Shown piece after piece: positions 17,601-26,616 of a DNA stretch of 49,693 bases. Positions within the stretch are counted from its first letter, which is position 1; every line of letters begins with the position of its first letter. This DNA comes from Chthoniobacter flavus (GTDB taxonomy: Bacteria > Verrucomicrobiota > Verrucomicrobiia > Chthoniobacterales > JACTMZ01). The notes under the pieces are model-generated. The model saw only the letters and a list, made by a program, of their open reading frames with translations. It did no database searches and was not told the DNA's origin. The stretch covers positions 1-49,693 of the forward strand of contig CAMBUL010000009.1 in the NCBI GenBank assembly GCA_945871065.1, given 5' to 3'. The position numbers were made by a program, and so were the translations under genes.

Positions 17601-20600
17601 GCGGCGGCGATATCGCCGTGCTTTCCGGACGCGATCCGGATTTGGCCACCTCCACGGGGGGAGAGCTTCTTCTGGCCGGAACCCTGCAGGCCTTCGGCGG
17701 AAGCTCAGGCGGGTCACTCACGCTGCAATCCAACTTTCTGCACCTCGGCGGCAGCGCGGTGCCGCCGGGCGGGCTGAATCTTTCGCCCGGGTTTTTCCAG
17801 AGCGGGGGATTCAGTTCCTACCATCTCGTCGGTCTGGGTGGGCGTGATGATTCTGGCCAGAATAGGCCGAGCATTGTCGTCGCGGGGGATATCCGCCCCC
17901 AAGCGCAGAGTTTGATTTACCAACCGGGAGGCAAAGGCGGCGATTTTGGTTCCCGCGTCCTCGGCGCGGATGCCTTCGTGCCGGTCCTCCCCGAGTTTGC
18001 CGGGGAGCGTCAGCCTGTTTCCCTTAGCCTTGCGGCCACTGGTTTTGATGATGGCTTCACCGAGGACAAGATTGAGGCGCTGGGTCTGGTGGACATCTTG
18101 GCTGGGGCGCGGATTGCCACCGAGGCGGGGGCGGCGGTTTCCCTGCGCGGCGATGTGGTTAGGGTCGACGGCTCGATCCTTGCCCCGGGCGGCTCGATTT
18201 CGCTGGTCGGACGGAGTTCCTACCGACTTTCCCCCGTCGAGTCGCAAACTGTGTCTTCGGCCCAGCCCACCTTGGAGATCGGCTCGACCGCACGCCTTTC
18301 GGCGGCAGGCTTGTCAGTGGCGCTGCCCGATCAGAACGGGCTGCGCGCCGGCAAACTGCTTCCCGGGGGATCGATCGTTCTGTCGGGCAACATTGTCGCC
18401 GACTCCGGTTCTGTTTTCGATCTGCGCGGCTCTTCAGCCGTCTTTGATTTCAGCCCGCAGCGCCTCGGGCTGCCCCCGAACGACCCGAGAAACCCCTTCA
18501 GGGTGGTTCTCGGCCTGCCGGCCCGGGTGGACAGCGATGGCGGTCGCCTCACGCTGGCGGGATCGCAAATGCTTTATTCCGATGCGACCCTTCTTGGTGC
18601 GGCGGGCGGTCCTTCGGCCTTGGGTGGATCATTGGCTGTTTCTTCGGGCCGCTTTTATGCATCCGGGGCCGACCGGTCCGGCGCGGACCTCAACATGGTG
18701 GTTACCCAATCTGGACGCGCCGCCGACTTCCAAGCGGGTGAAGGGGCGACTGGGATGGGTTATTTCGCCATCGACCGCTTTTCCGCCGGCGGATTTGCTA
18801 ACCTCGACCTCGGATACTTTTATCTGCCGGACGCCAGCCCCATTCCTTACGGAGGGAATGTCGATTTTCGCGGCGATGTGGCGGTCAGAGCCCCTGGCCA
18901 ACTTCGTTTGGCCGGTGGCGGGGTGATCAAAGCCGATGGCAATGTTTCCTTGCACGCCGCTTCGATCACCGCCGGTCAACCTTACCAAGCACCGCTTAAT
19001 CCGTCCGATCCCTACCAACCGTTCCGTCGCTTTGACGGCGGCACCGGTAGCACGCCGCAACTTTTTGTCGCACCCACTTCTGGAACAGGAAGCTTGACCG
19101 CCTCGGCGTCGCACATCGATGCCGGCAACCTCGTGCTCGGCGGAATTGGTTCCGCCTCGCTCGCGGCGAACGGCGGCGACCTCCGCGGCTACGGGAGTGT
19201 CAACATGGCCGGCGATCTAACCGTGCAAGCCGCACGGATTTATCCGACCACCCTCGGCAATTTCGACCTTTTCGCCTATGACAATTCGCTTTCTGGAGCC
19301 CCCGGGTCGATCACGGTGCTTTCCTCTGGAGCCGCCGGCGCCCCGCTCTCGGCCGGGGGCAATCTGCGGTTGATGGCGGCGAGCATCGACCAAGGGGGAA
19401 CCCTCCGCGCGCCGCTCGGCAGCATCACTCTCGGATGGGACGGATCAGGGGCCGCTCCAGCCAATGCCGCGACCGGTGCAGCCGCAGCCTTGCCGGCCAC
19501 CGCGAATTTGGTTTTGGGGGCTGCCTCCACGACGTCGGTCTCGGCCGACGGGTTGACCATTCCCTTTGGACTGACCCCCAATGGCTTGTCGTGGATCGAC
19601 CCGCGCGGGGTGGACGTCACCGCAGGTGGATTGCCCCAGCGTTCGGTGACGCTGTCGGCAGGCAATGTGGTCACGGCGTCCGGTTCGGTCATTGATGTGG
19701 GCGGCGGCGGTGATCTGCTGGCTTATCGATGGGTTCCCGGCATCGGGGGCAGTAGCGACTTGCTCGGGGTGGCCGACCAGTCGTGGAGTTCCGGCTCCGA
19801 CTACAATGCCGGGGACTTGGTTTCCTACGGAGGAAGCACTTGGTCGGCCCGCGTGGATATCGACCCGTCGGATTACGCCATCGCGCCCGAACCCGAAGAG
19901 GGCTTGTTCTGGTTCAAGGTGTCCGACTCGTTTGCCGTTCTGCCGGGGGTCGGGGATCGCGTTGCGGCGCTCGGCAGCTTCAATACGGGGATCAACTCGG
20001 GTGCCCTCGGCGGTGACCCGGGTTACGTGGCTTCCGGTTTGCGGGTTGGCGAGCAGGTTTACCTTGCGGGAATTCCCGGGCTGGCCTCCGGCTACCACAC
20101 GCTTCTCCCCCGACGCTACGCGCTCTTGCCCGGCGCCTTTTTGGTCACCCCGGAGGAAGGAAAAATCACCGGCAGCGGCACAGTTATTTCGAGCAAGGAT
20201 CCGTCCCTGAACCGCGGTGATTTTCTCACCCCGGAGTTGGTCCGTATGGAGGATGGCTCCTATCTGGCGAACGGCTGGTCGCGCAACGGATTGAACCCGG
20301 CTGCCGCGGTCCATTCCGTGCAGACACGGTTCGAGGTTCTGCCGCGCGAGGTGATGGCCGCACGGGCCCAATATGACATTTATGGAGCCAATCGGTTTCT
20401 TGCTGCAGCCGCCCAACGGCTGGACCTTCCGTCGGTGCAGCGCCTGCCGCAGGACGCCGCCCGCTTGTCGGTCCACGGCAATACTGGCCTAGATCTGGCC
20501 GGCACGGTTTTGGCCCGCAGCACCGCGGTCGCGGGACGCGCTGCGGAAATCGACTTGAGCAGCCTGGCCGCGATCCATATTGCCGGACCAGGCGCGACCG

Positions 20601-23600
20601 CCTCTGCGCCGGGCGCGGTGGTTGTTTCGGCCGGGACACTCAATTCTTGGGGTTACGGGAGCCTTTTGGTCGGCGGACAACGCAGCGAAAACAACTCCAC
20701 TGTCTCGGTCGAGGTGCGCAGTCCGCAGGTCACCCTCGACGCGCCGGGGGGCGCACTTACCGGCGCGGACATCACCTTGGCTGGACGTGAAACGGTGAAC
20801 ATTTCGTCCGGAGCAGCAATGAGAGCGGAGGGAACCATTGGCGGCGCGGCGCAAAATCTGCAATTCGGTACCGATGGTGCCTTGGTGCGGGTTAGCACCG
20901 ATGCCGGTGCGGCCATTACGCGCCGCGGACAACCCGCCGGAACCAGTCAGAAAGTGACAATTGCGGCCGGCGCTTCGCTGGCCGGGAAAGGTGTGATCAT
21001 CGACTCCACTTATGCCGCCGATCTCGACGGCTCGCTCGACGTGCAGGCCGGCACCCTTACGCTAGGCAGCGGCCAGATCAGCCTTTTGCTCGACGGCAGT
21101 GCTCCTGCGCTTACCGGCAGCGTGGTGACCGACCACTTGGTTCTTGAAGGCGATCTCCTCCAGCGCGCCTCCCAATCGGACCTTCTCCGCCTGCTCAGCT
21201 ACCGGACGATCGATCTCTACGGCGATGGCACGCTGGGTAGCGGAGAGTTGGCGCGTCTTGAATTGCTCGCTTCCGGCTTGCGCGGCTACGGCGCCAGTGC
21301 AGCCGGCGCGGTGATCCGGGCCGGGGATGTTTATTTCGCCCGGCCCAATGCCGGGATGACCGATCTGTCGGGTCCCGCTGCCCCCTCCGGCCGTCTCTCG
21401 GTCCAAGGCTCCCGCTTGCTGTTGGGTCCGGGCCAACTCTCGGTGGGAGGCTATGACAAATTTGACGTAACGGTGGCCGGTGGCGTTCGGGCCCAGGCCG
21501 GAGGTTCCCTTTCGTTGGGAGGCCATGCCACCTTCAACGCCCCGGCGCTCGTCGGGGGGCAGGGGGTGAGCTATAAGATCACCGCCGCCGGCGATTTGGA
21601 TTTTCGGCGTGGTGGCTTGTCCACGGTGGCCGCGGGATTGGGTGTGCGCATGAATTTGCAAGGTGCGGCGGTTAATCTGGCCTCCGACATTCTGCTTCCT
21701 TCGGGTGTGCTTTCCGTCACTGCCACCACCGGTGATATCAATGTCTCCGGACGTCTCGCCGCCAACGGCCAAGCCCGCGAGTTTTTCGATGTCACGCGTT
21801 ACACGGATGGCGGGTCGATTGATCTGACCGCGCGTCAAGGCAGCGTGCGACTGTTGGCGGGCAGCGATGTATCGGTCGCGGCGCATGTTGCTGGGGGTGA
21901 GGCCGGGTATTTAACCGTGCGTTCGCCGGGCGGCGTCTTCGATATCGCCGGTACTTTGGACGGCTCAGCCGGGCTGGGGCGCGCCAGCGGAAGCTTTGCT
22001 CTTGATGCCGGTTCGGTGGCCGATTTTGACGCCTTGAGGACCGATCTCGACAACGCCGGATTTTTCCAAAAGCGCAACCTGCGTGTCCGTTCGGGCGATG
22101 TCACCGTCGCCGGCACCACCCGCGTGCGCGACTATGCGCTCTCGGCCGATGCGGGCGACATCACGGTGACCGGGACGATTGACGCCTCGGGCGAAACCGG
22201 TGGCCGGATTTCTTTGGTCACGAGTCGCAACCTCACCCTGGCCGACGGCTCGGTGCTCACTGTGGCGGCGGAAAAATTCAGCAATGCGGGCAAAGGCGGT
22301 CATATTTCCCTCGAGGCGGGCAGCGCGATCAACGGCGTGGCCAACACGGCAGCGCTTCTCGATCTTCGCTCAGGCTCCCGCATTGATCTTTCGGTCGCCG
22401 AATACGTTGCCGGAGCCTACACCACGCCCGGCTCCAGCGCCTTTTACGGCCAATTCGAAGGCACCTTGCATCTGCGCGCGCCACGCGTGGGGAGCGATGT
22501 CCGCCTTGCCGCCATTGGCAGCACTATCGAAGGCGGGTCCTCCATCTTGGCGGAAGCTTTCCGTGTTTATCAACCGGCCGGCGGCGTGATGAACCGTGCT
22601 TTACGGGATGGGATTAATGCGGACAATGCAGCCTTCATCAACGCGGGAGAAGCAGCCATCACGTCGCGTTTGCTCGCGGCCGCCCCGGACCTCGCTGACA
22701 TCTTCGTTCTCGCGCCAGGAGTGGAGGTTGCTCATGCGGCCGGTGATTTGACCCTCGGACTGGCCAATGTGACTGGCACGACCAACATCGAAGGCCTGTC
22801 CGATGCCGACTGGGATTTGTCCGCCTGGCGCTACGGTTCGCGTCAAGCTCCCGGCGTCCTCACCCTGCGCGCAGCGGGCGATCTGATCTTCAACAACGCG
22901 CTAAGTGACGGGTTTGCGCCGATCAGCAAAGGCATCGCGGCCAATTACGCCGATCGCGGCCACTCCTTGCTCTGGCTGGCACCTTTGCAGTCCGTTAGCG
23001 GTAACCTGCCGGTCAATACGCAATCGTGGAGCTATCGTCTGGCTTCGGGCGCTGATTTGGCCGCGGCTGATTTCCGGACCAATCTCGGGCTGGAAGCTTT
23101 GGATGCCATCCTACCCGGCAAGGGTTCAGTTTTGGTGGGTGAGTTTTTTGCCACGGCGGTGCCGAACACCACGACCTCGGGAACCGGTGCCGGCGTTGGG
23201 CGTGATGGTCAGACCGCAGACACCATCCGCATCAACAATGCCTCCAACAACAACGATCGTGGCACCCGCTACGAGGTCATCCGCACCGGGACCGGAAGCA
23301 TAGAGGTGGCGGCAGGCCGCGATGTTCAACTGCGCAATCCGTTCGCCACCATTTACACGGCTGGGGTCGGACATGCAGATCACACCGCTGTTTTCGTGTC
23401 TGGGGATTTTACTCCTCCTTTAACCACTCCGTCCAGGCACCCCGATCAAGGCGGAACTCTTGGTGCAGTGCAGCAAAATTACCAAACTTATTACGCCATG
23501 GCTGGTGGAGATTTGCGTCTGGCGTCTGGTCGTGACATTGGTCGCTTCGCCCGCCTTGGTGATGGCACCGTTGTGGCTGATTCCTCGAGGCAACTGCCGA

Positions 23601-26353
23601 CGCAGTGGCTTTACCGACGTGGACTGGTTGATCCCGCATCTGGTCTCTTCGCTCGGGTTGCCTCCTCTGGTTTTGGCGCTTTCACGGATCATTCTGCCTC
23701 CACTACATGGTGGGTGGATTACAGCAACTTCTTCCAAGGTTTCGGTGCTCTCGGGGGTGGCAATATCCTGATGAAGGCGTCACGTGATCTGGTCAATGCC
23801 GACGCTGCCATTCCAACTTCGGCCCGCATGTCCGGACAAGATGCGGCGAGTGGAGATTCCGCCGCGACGCGCCAGAATCTCGCTCCCGATGAAGCCAATC
23901 TTCTGGAGTATGGCGGTGGTGATTTGGTGGTTCGTGCCGGGCGCAATCTCGACGGAGGAAACTATTATGTTGAACGCGGCGAAGCGTCACTACGGGCTCT
24001 TGACGAAATCACCACCAACGAGGCCCGTTCGCTTACTCCCTGGCGTTTGACTTCGAGTCAAAGTTTGCTCGATCCTTCGACGTGGCAGGCGGTCACGCTT
24101 TTCGGTGGACGCACCCAATTAGACGTGGCGGCACGCGGAGATGTCTTGCTGGGACCGGCCACTGCAGCCTTCCTGTTGCCCCAAGGCTTGAACAACAAAT
24201 TCTGGTATAAAACGCAGTTCCAGACAATCGACCCCTCGGCTGGCTTGTCGGCGGCGTCTTTCGGCGGTGCGGTGACCCATCGTTTGGGGGTAACCTTGCC
24301 GGGCGACACTTTGGCCTTGCCGGTTTTGGAGGCGGTTTATCGTCAGGGTTCCGCCATTTCTCCGGGTTCGGCGGCGTATTATCGTCCGTGGTTGCGTTCC
24401 GCAGAAGCCGGCACTGGTAATTATCGTACTGTGGCTTCCGTGGGACTGCCCTCGTTAAGCAGTACGGCATTCGGCGGGGATGTCACGGTGGTCGGGCAAC
24501 TCAATCTTTTTCCTTCCCCGCAAGGCGAGTTGGAGCTTCTGGCCTCGGGCGCCATCCCAGGACTGGCCGTGTCCGGCGTCACGCGCACCACCCTAAGCGG
24601 TACCACAGTTAGTGTTAACGCCTGGACCTCGACCCGGCTCAACCTTTCCGACGCCGATGCTTCGCGGATACCGAATGCCTTGACTCCGCTCGGGTTCCAG
24701 CAAGTGACCGGCAGTGAGAACTTCCAGACTCTGGCCAGTTCCTCGTTAAGCCCCTGGTCCTTTGTCAACCCCATGTTCCTCGAAACCGGTGCTTACAAAG
24801 GCGTTTACGGCACCACAGATGTCAAATCGGCCCTCCATGCCGCCGCACCCGTTCAGACAGGAAATCCGAACCCAGTACGTCTTTATGCTGCCGGTGGCGA
24901 CTTGGCCAACCTGACCCTTTTCGCCCCCAAACAAATCCGTGCCGTGGCTTCCCGGGACATCACGGACATCGCCTTTTATGTGCAGCATACAACGTCCTCG
25001 GATATTTCCTTGATCTCGGCTGGTCGGGATTTTATCCCGTTCAACGAAAATGCGCCGCTGCGCGTGCTGGGTGAAAATCCGGCAGTGGGCAATCTCATCG
25101 TTGACCCTGAGTCCGACACCGTGGTGTTTGGGGCGGGAGGCATTCCCGTGCGGACCAAAGCTCTGGCCGGCGACATCCAGATCGGAGGACAAGGGATCAT
25201 GGAGGTTTTGGCCGGTCGCGATATTGACTTCGGCTCCGGGGCGAACTTCGTCGATGGCACGGGCGTTGGAGTCACCAGTATCGGCCGGCTCCGCAATCCG
25301 TCTCTACCTTTCGAGGGCGCGCATTACATGGTCATGGCTGGGGTGGGGGGAGTTTCGTCAGGTCCGGCTTTGGGGCTGACCGGGAGTTCGCTCGCCCTCG
25401 GAAACCTGTCGGCGACCGGATTTTTGGGCGACTCGGCGGAACATCAAGCCGTAGCAACGGTGCGCGGCTTGTTTGATCGTTTGAAACAAGTCGGCAAGGA
25501 GGCCGCGCAGACCGGTAACTATGACGCGGGCTACGCTGCGGTCGAGGCCGTCTTCGGCCGAGACCCTGCGGCGGGAAGCATCTTCACCCGGGCCCGCGAT
25601 CTGCGCACCACTTCGGGCGGATCGATCATCGCTGCCGCACCGGGTGGGGGCATCACCATGGCTTCCGACATTTTCGGCAACCCGCTCACGCCGCCGGGTA
25701 TCGTCACCGAATACGGTGGCGAAGTTTCCCTTCTAACCGGCGGCAATATCGATATCGGGCGCGCGCGTATTTTCACCCTGCGGGGCGGCGACCTGACCAT
25801 CTGGTCGTCGCGCGGCGACATTGCGGCGGGCACGGCGGCCAAGACCGTGGTCACGGCTCCGCCGACTCGCGTGCTCATCGATGCGATCAGCGCCGAGATC
25901 GAAACGGACTTAGGTGGTTTGGCCACGGGTGGTGGTATTGGCGTGTTGGCTTCCGTAGCCGGTGTCGAGCCAGGCGCAGTCACCTTGCTGGCCCCGCGCG
26001 GCACAGTCGATGCGGGTGATGCCGGTATTCGTGCCACTGGCAATATTACCATTGCGGCCGCGCAGGTGCTTAATGCCGACAACATCGCGTCAGGCGGTGC
26101 TTCGGTCGGTGTGCCTGTCTCCGCGGTTGCGGCCGCTCCCAATGTGGCGGGCCTGAGTGCCGCCTCCTCAAGCACCGCGGCCACCACGGCGGCGGCCTCC
26201 GATGTGGCCCAGCAAGGCCGTCCCGATACAACGTCCGCCCAAGAGTCGCCGTCCACCGTTTCGGTCGAGGTGTTGGGCTACGGCGGGGGCGAAGAGCGCG
26301 AAGACGAGCGGGAAGCTCGCGTTACGGGTGAAGCGGGCGATGCGGTTCTTTGA
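14654..26353 (+). CDS. Giant TpsA / filamentous haemagglutinin-type exoprotein with DUF3739-like C-terminus
   Basis: The 3899-residue product is a two-partner-secretion adhesin. Residues 1-~43 form an extended signal peptide (basic RHRGLIRAAQKR then LIAVGLVLTLTSPTYAG). The TPS secretion domain spans ~110-260, with NVGRDTTVNFDQ and NRNGVIFGGTSQINTRGFVASSL, a variant of the NPNGI motif. A very long beta-helix of ~20-residue repeats (SGGxI, VDGSI, LDASG) follows. About residues 1705-1757 a segment with W, YNAGDLVSYGGSTWSA and LFWFKV resembles a CBM5/12 chitin-binding module. From ~2850 on, motifs such as STTWWVDYSNFFQG, GGGNILMKASRDLVN, RIFTLRGGDLTIWSSRG and DAGDAGIRATGN match DUF3739. A TpsB-type transporter at the right end is the likely exporter. 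A repeated palindrome lies upstream and a repeat element downstream. Confidence 0.95.
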   Translation: MGLHLHCYQRHRGLIRAAQKRSSLNGLIAVGLVLTLTSPTYAGRNVFGAGGASAGNRDAVRAQAYADSQANALRVQAAARERLARSTQAFQGMQGAQAAARASAAALNNVANGLVPGGLEVLAGSEARWDGADAPAATGNSVNIKQNSAQAVLHWKTFNVGRDTTVNFDQSQGGADAGKWIAFNKVFDPAAAPSQIRGRINAQGQVYIINRNGVIFGGTSQINTRGFVASSLPVNDNLVRDGLLNNKDAQFIFSGLRVPGGSDGTPAFEPPVLAPGEKYGDIVVERGARLQATAGQDGNGGRVMLVGANVFNDGTIDTPAGQTILAAGLQVGVRAHPENDPSLRGLDVWIGQVGDYAGTAVNSGLVQSSTGSIVMAGKEVKQRGVLASTTSVNLNGRIDLLASYGAVGNPNFDRFAGSTQPPFLSQFTGTVEMAAGSATSILPDANGKKLPGSRLSENSQVNLEGRSIHFGPGSVLIAPSGDVSVRAGLWPFVDSDGDGTVLGIGGSDQQGLSQHFTSGGQKFLSEGGQVYFDEGSIIDVSGSVNGFVPLAQHLLMVQMRSSELADSPLQRNSALRGVPLIVDLRETGVDSGRSWVGTPLGDLTGYLSIIERDIAQLTARGGTVSVSAGDSIVLGSGASIDVSGGLLTHGAGYVRTSMLSLGGRAVPISSAYADINYDGVYTGTRTVTSKWRATQTYSAGIFNPAKGYNQDSYFEGAPAGTVSLSAPSVALNGKLVGKTYIGPNQQETPPALGSLRLAFLGEKNAGSLTAPIFVNHAPFAPEFRLVNGRTPAVSLPRFELVDGEPVALPQSLRETFTLGTAVFEEEDGGFGNLMVENADGDFVVPAGTSLRLRPGGGLEVAAKNVRIDGSITAPGGSVALTAYNFSPYLYAELSATGALALQPAPAVQAGRGTVALRPGSVIDVAGMMVDDRFAGEGHAFNGVLTDGGSIRLEGYAVQLPAGSVLDASGGVYGHGADDYDFGRGGDIAVLSGRDPDLATSTGGELLLAGTLQAFGGSSGGSLTLQSNFLHLGGSAVPPGGLNLSPGFFQSGGFSSYHLVGLGGRDDSGQNRPSIVVAGDIRPQAQSLIYQPGGKGGDFGSRVLGADAFVPVLPEFAGERQPVSLSLAATGFDDGFTEDKIEALGLVDILAGARIATEAGAAVSLRGDVVRVDGSILAPGGSISLVGRSSYRLSPVESQTVSSAQPTLEIGSTARLSAAGLSVALPDQNGLRAGKLLPGGSIVLSGNIVADSGSVFDLRGSSAVFDFSPQRLGLPPNDPRNPFRVVLGLPARVDSDGGRLTLAGSQMLYSDATLLGAAGGPSALGGSLAVSSGRFYASGADRSGADLNMVVTQSGRAADFQAGEGATGMGYFAIDRFSAGGFANLDLGYFYLPDASPIPYGGNVDFRGDVAVRAPGQLRLAGGGVIKADGNVSLHAASITAGQPYQAPLNPSDPYQPFRRFDGGTGSTPQLFVAPTSGTGSLTASASHIDAGNLVLGGIGSASLAANGGDLRGYGSVNMAGDLTVQAARIYPTTLGNFDLFAYDNSLSGAPGSITVLSSGAAGAPLSAGGNLRLMAASIDQGGTLRAPLGSITLGWDGSGAAPANAATGAAAALPATANLVLGAASTTSVSADGLTIPFGLTPNGLSWIDPRGVDVTAGGLPQRSVTLSAGNVVTASGSVIDVGGGGDLLAYRWVPGIGGSSDLLGVADQSWSSGSDYNAGDLVSYGGSTWSARVDIDPSDYAIAPEPEEGLFWFKVSDSFAVLPGVGDRVAALGSFNTGINSGALGGDPGYVASGLRVGEQVYLAGIPGLASGYHTLLPRRYALLPGAFLVTPEEGKITGSGTVISSKDPSLNRGDFLTPELVRMEDGSYLANGWSRNGLNPAAAVHSVQTRFEVLPREVMAARAQYDIYGANRFLAAAAQRLDLPSVQRLPQDAARLSVHGNTGLDLAGTVLARSTAVAGRAAEIDLSSLAAIHIAGPGATASAPGAVVVSAGTLNSWGYGSLLVGGQRSENNSTVSVEVRSPQVTLDAPGGALTGADITLAGRETVNISSGAAMRAEGTIGGAAQNLQFGTDGALVRVSTDAGAAITRRGQPAGTSQKVTIAAGASLAGKGVIIDSTYAADLDGSLDVQAGTLTLGSGQISLLLDGSAPALTGSVVTDHLVLEGDLLQRASQSDLLRLLSYRTIDLYGDGTLGSGELARLELLASGLRGYGASAAGAVIRAGDVYFARPNAGMTDLSGPAAPSGRLSVQGSRLLLGPGQLSVGGYDKFDVTVAGGVRAQAGGSLSLGGHATFNAPALVGGQGVSYKITAAGDLDFRRGGLSTVAAGLGVRMNLQGAAVNLASDILLPSGVLSVTATTGDINVSGRLAANGQAREFFDVTRYTDGGSIDLTARQGSVRLLAGSDVSVAAHVAGGEAGYLTVRSPGGVFDIAGTLDGSAGLGRASGSFALDAGSVADFDALRTDLDNAGFFQKRNLRVRSGDVTVAGTTRVRDYALSADAGDITVTGTIDASGETGGRISLVTSRNLTLADGSVLTVAAEKFSNAGKGGHISLEAGSAINGVANTAALLDLRSGSRIDLSVAEYVAGAYTTPGSSAFYGQFEGTLHLRAPRVGSDVRLAAIGSTIEGGSSILAEAFRVYQPAGGVMNRALRDGINADNAAFINAGEAAITSRLLAAAPDLADIFVLAPGVEVAHAAGDLTLGLANVTGTTNIEGLSDADWDLSAWRYGSRQAPGVLTLRAAGDLIFNNALSDGFAPISKGIAANYADRGHSLLWLAPLQSVSGNLPVNTQSWSYRLASGADLAAADFRTNLGLEALDAILPGKGSVLVGEFFATAVPNTTTSGTGAGVGRDGQTADTIRINNASNNNDRGTRYEVIRTGTGSIEVAAGRDVQLRNPFATIYTAGVGHADHTAVFVSGDFTPPLTTPSRHPDQGGTLGAVQQNYQTYYAMAGGDLRLASGRDIGRFARLGDGTVVADSSRQLPTQWLYRRGLVDPASGLFARVASSGFGAFTDHSASTTWWVDYSNFFQGFGALGGGNILMKASRDLVNADAAIPTSARMSGQDAASGDSAATRQNLAPDEANLLEYGGGDLVVRAGRNLDGGNYYVERGEASLRALDEITTNEARSLTPWRLTSSQSLLDPSTWQAVTLFGGRTQLDVAARGDVLLGPATAAFLLPQGLNNKFWYKTQFQTIDPSAGLSAASFGGAVTHRLGVTLPGDTLALPVLEAVYRQGSAISPGSAAYYRPWLRSAEAGTGNYRTVASVGLPSLSSTAFGGDVTVVGQLNLFPSPQGELELLASGAIPGLAVSGVTRTTLSGTTVSVNAWTSTRLNLSDADASRIPNALTPLGFQQVTGSENFQTLASSSLSPWSFVNPMFLETGAYKGVYGTTDVKSALHAAAPVQTGNPNPVRLYAAGGDLANLTLFAPKQIRAVASRDITDIAFYVQHTTSSDISLISAGRDFIPFNENAPLRVLGENPAVGNLIVDPESDTVVFGAGGIPVRTKALAGDIQIGGQGIMEVLAGRDIDFGSGANFVDGTGVGVTSIGRLRNPSLPFEGAHYMVMAGVGGVSSGPALGLTGSSLALGNLSATGFLGDSAEHQAVATVRGLFDRLKQVGKEAAQTGNYDAGYAAVEAVFGRDPAAGSIFTRARDLRTTSGGSIIAAAPGGGITMASDIFGNPLTPPGIVTEYGGEVSLLTGGNIDIGRARIFTLRGGDLTIWSSRGDIAAGTAAKTVVTAPPTRVLIDAISAEIETDLGGLATGGGIGVLASVAGVEPGAVTLLAPRGTVDAGDAGIRATGNITIAAAQVLNADNIASGGASVGVPVSAVAAAPNVAGLSAASSSTAATTAAASDVAQQGRPDTTSAQESPSTVSVEVLGYGGGEEREDEREARVTGEAGDAVL

Positions 26354-26364
26354 CCCGGAGACCG

Positions 26365-26585
26365 AGCCGCAGAAATTTGGCCACCGATGGGGGAAGATAA
26401 ACAGCTATGATTTTCCGGAGAAATTGTTTCCCGCTGGGACCCAGCGGCAAACTTATCTTCTGCCCTTTTCTTCGATCGGTGGCTTGTCTTTCCCCGCAAA
26501 CTGCAACTCAGCTTTGCCTTTGGATGAAGCCTCCCGCCGTCTCCGTCCGCCGCGGCGGATGCCGGGTCAGCCTTTATCGTTAACG
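26365..26585. repeat. Dispersed 3'-end repeat, copy R1
   Basis: This starts 11 bp after the TpsA stop and shares GGGGAAGATAAAC(A/G)GCTA with R2 and GGAGAAATTGTTTCCCGCTGG with R3. It holds a 7-bp hairpin (CCGCTGG-GAC-CCAGCGG, 26431-26447). The right part shares TCTCCGTCCGCCGCGGCGGA with R2. There is no reading frame. The position suggests a terminator or mRNA-end structure. Confidence 0.7.
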
Positions 26586-26616
26586 GTGACATCTTTTTCG
26601 GATAGGAAAACACCTC

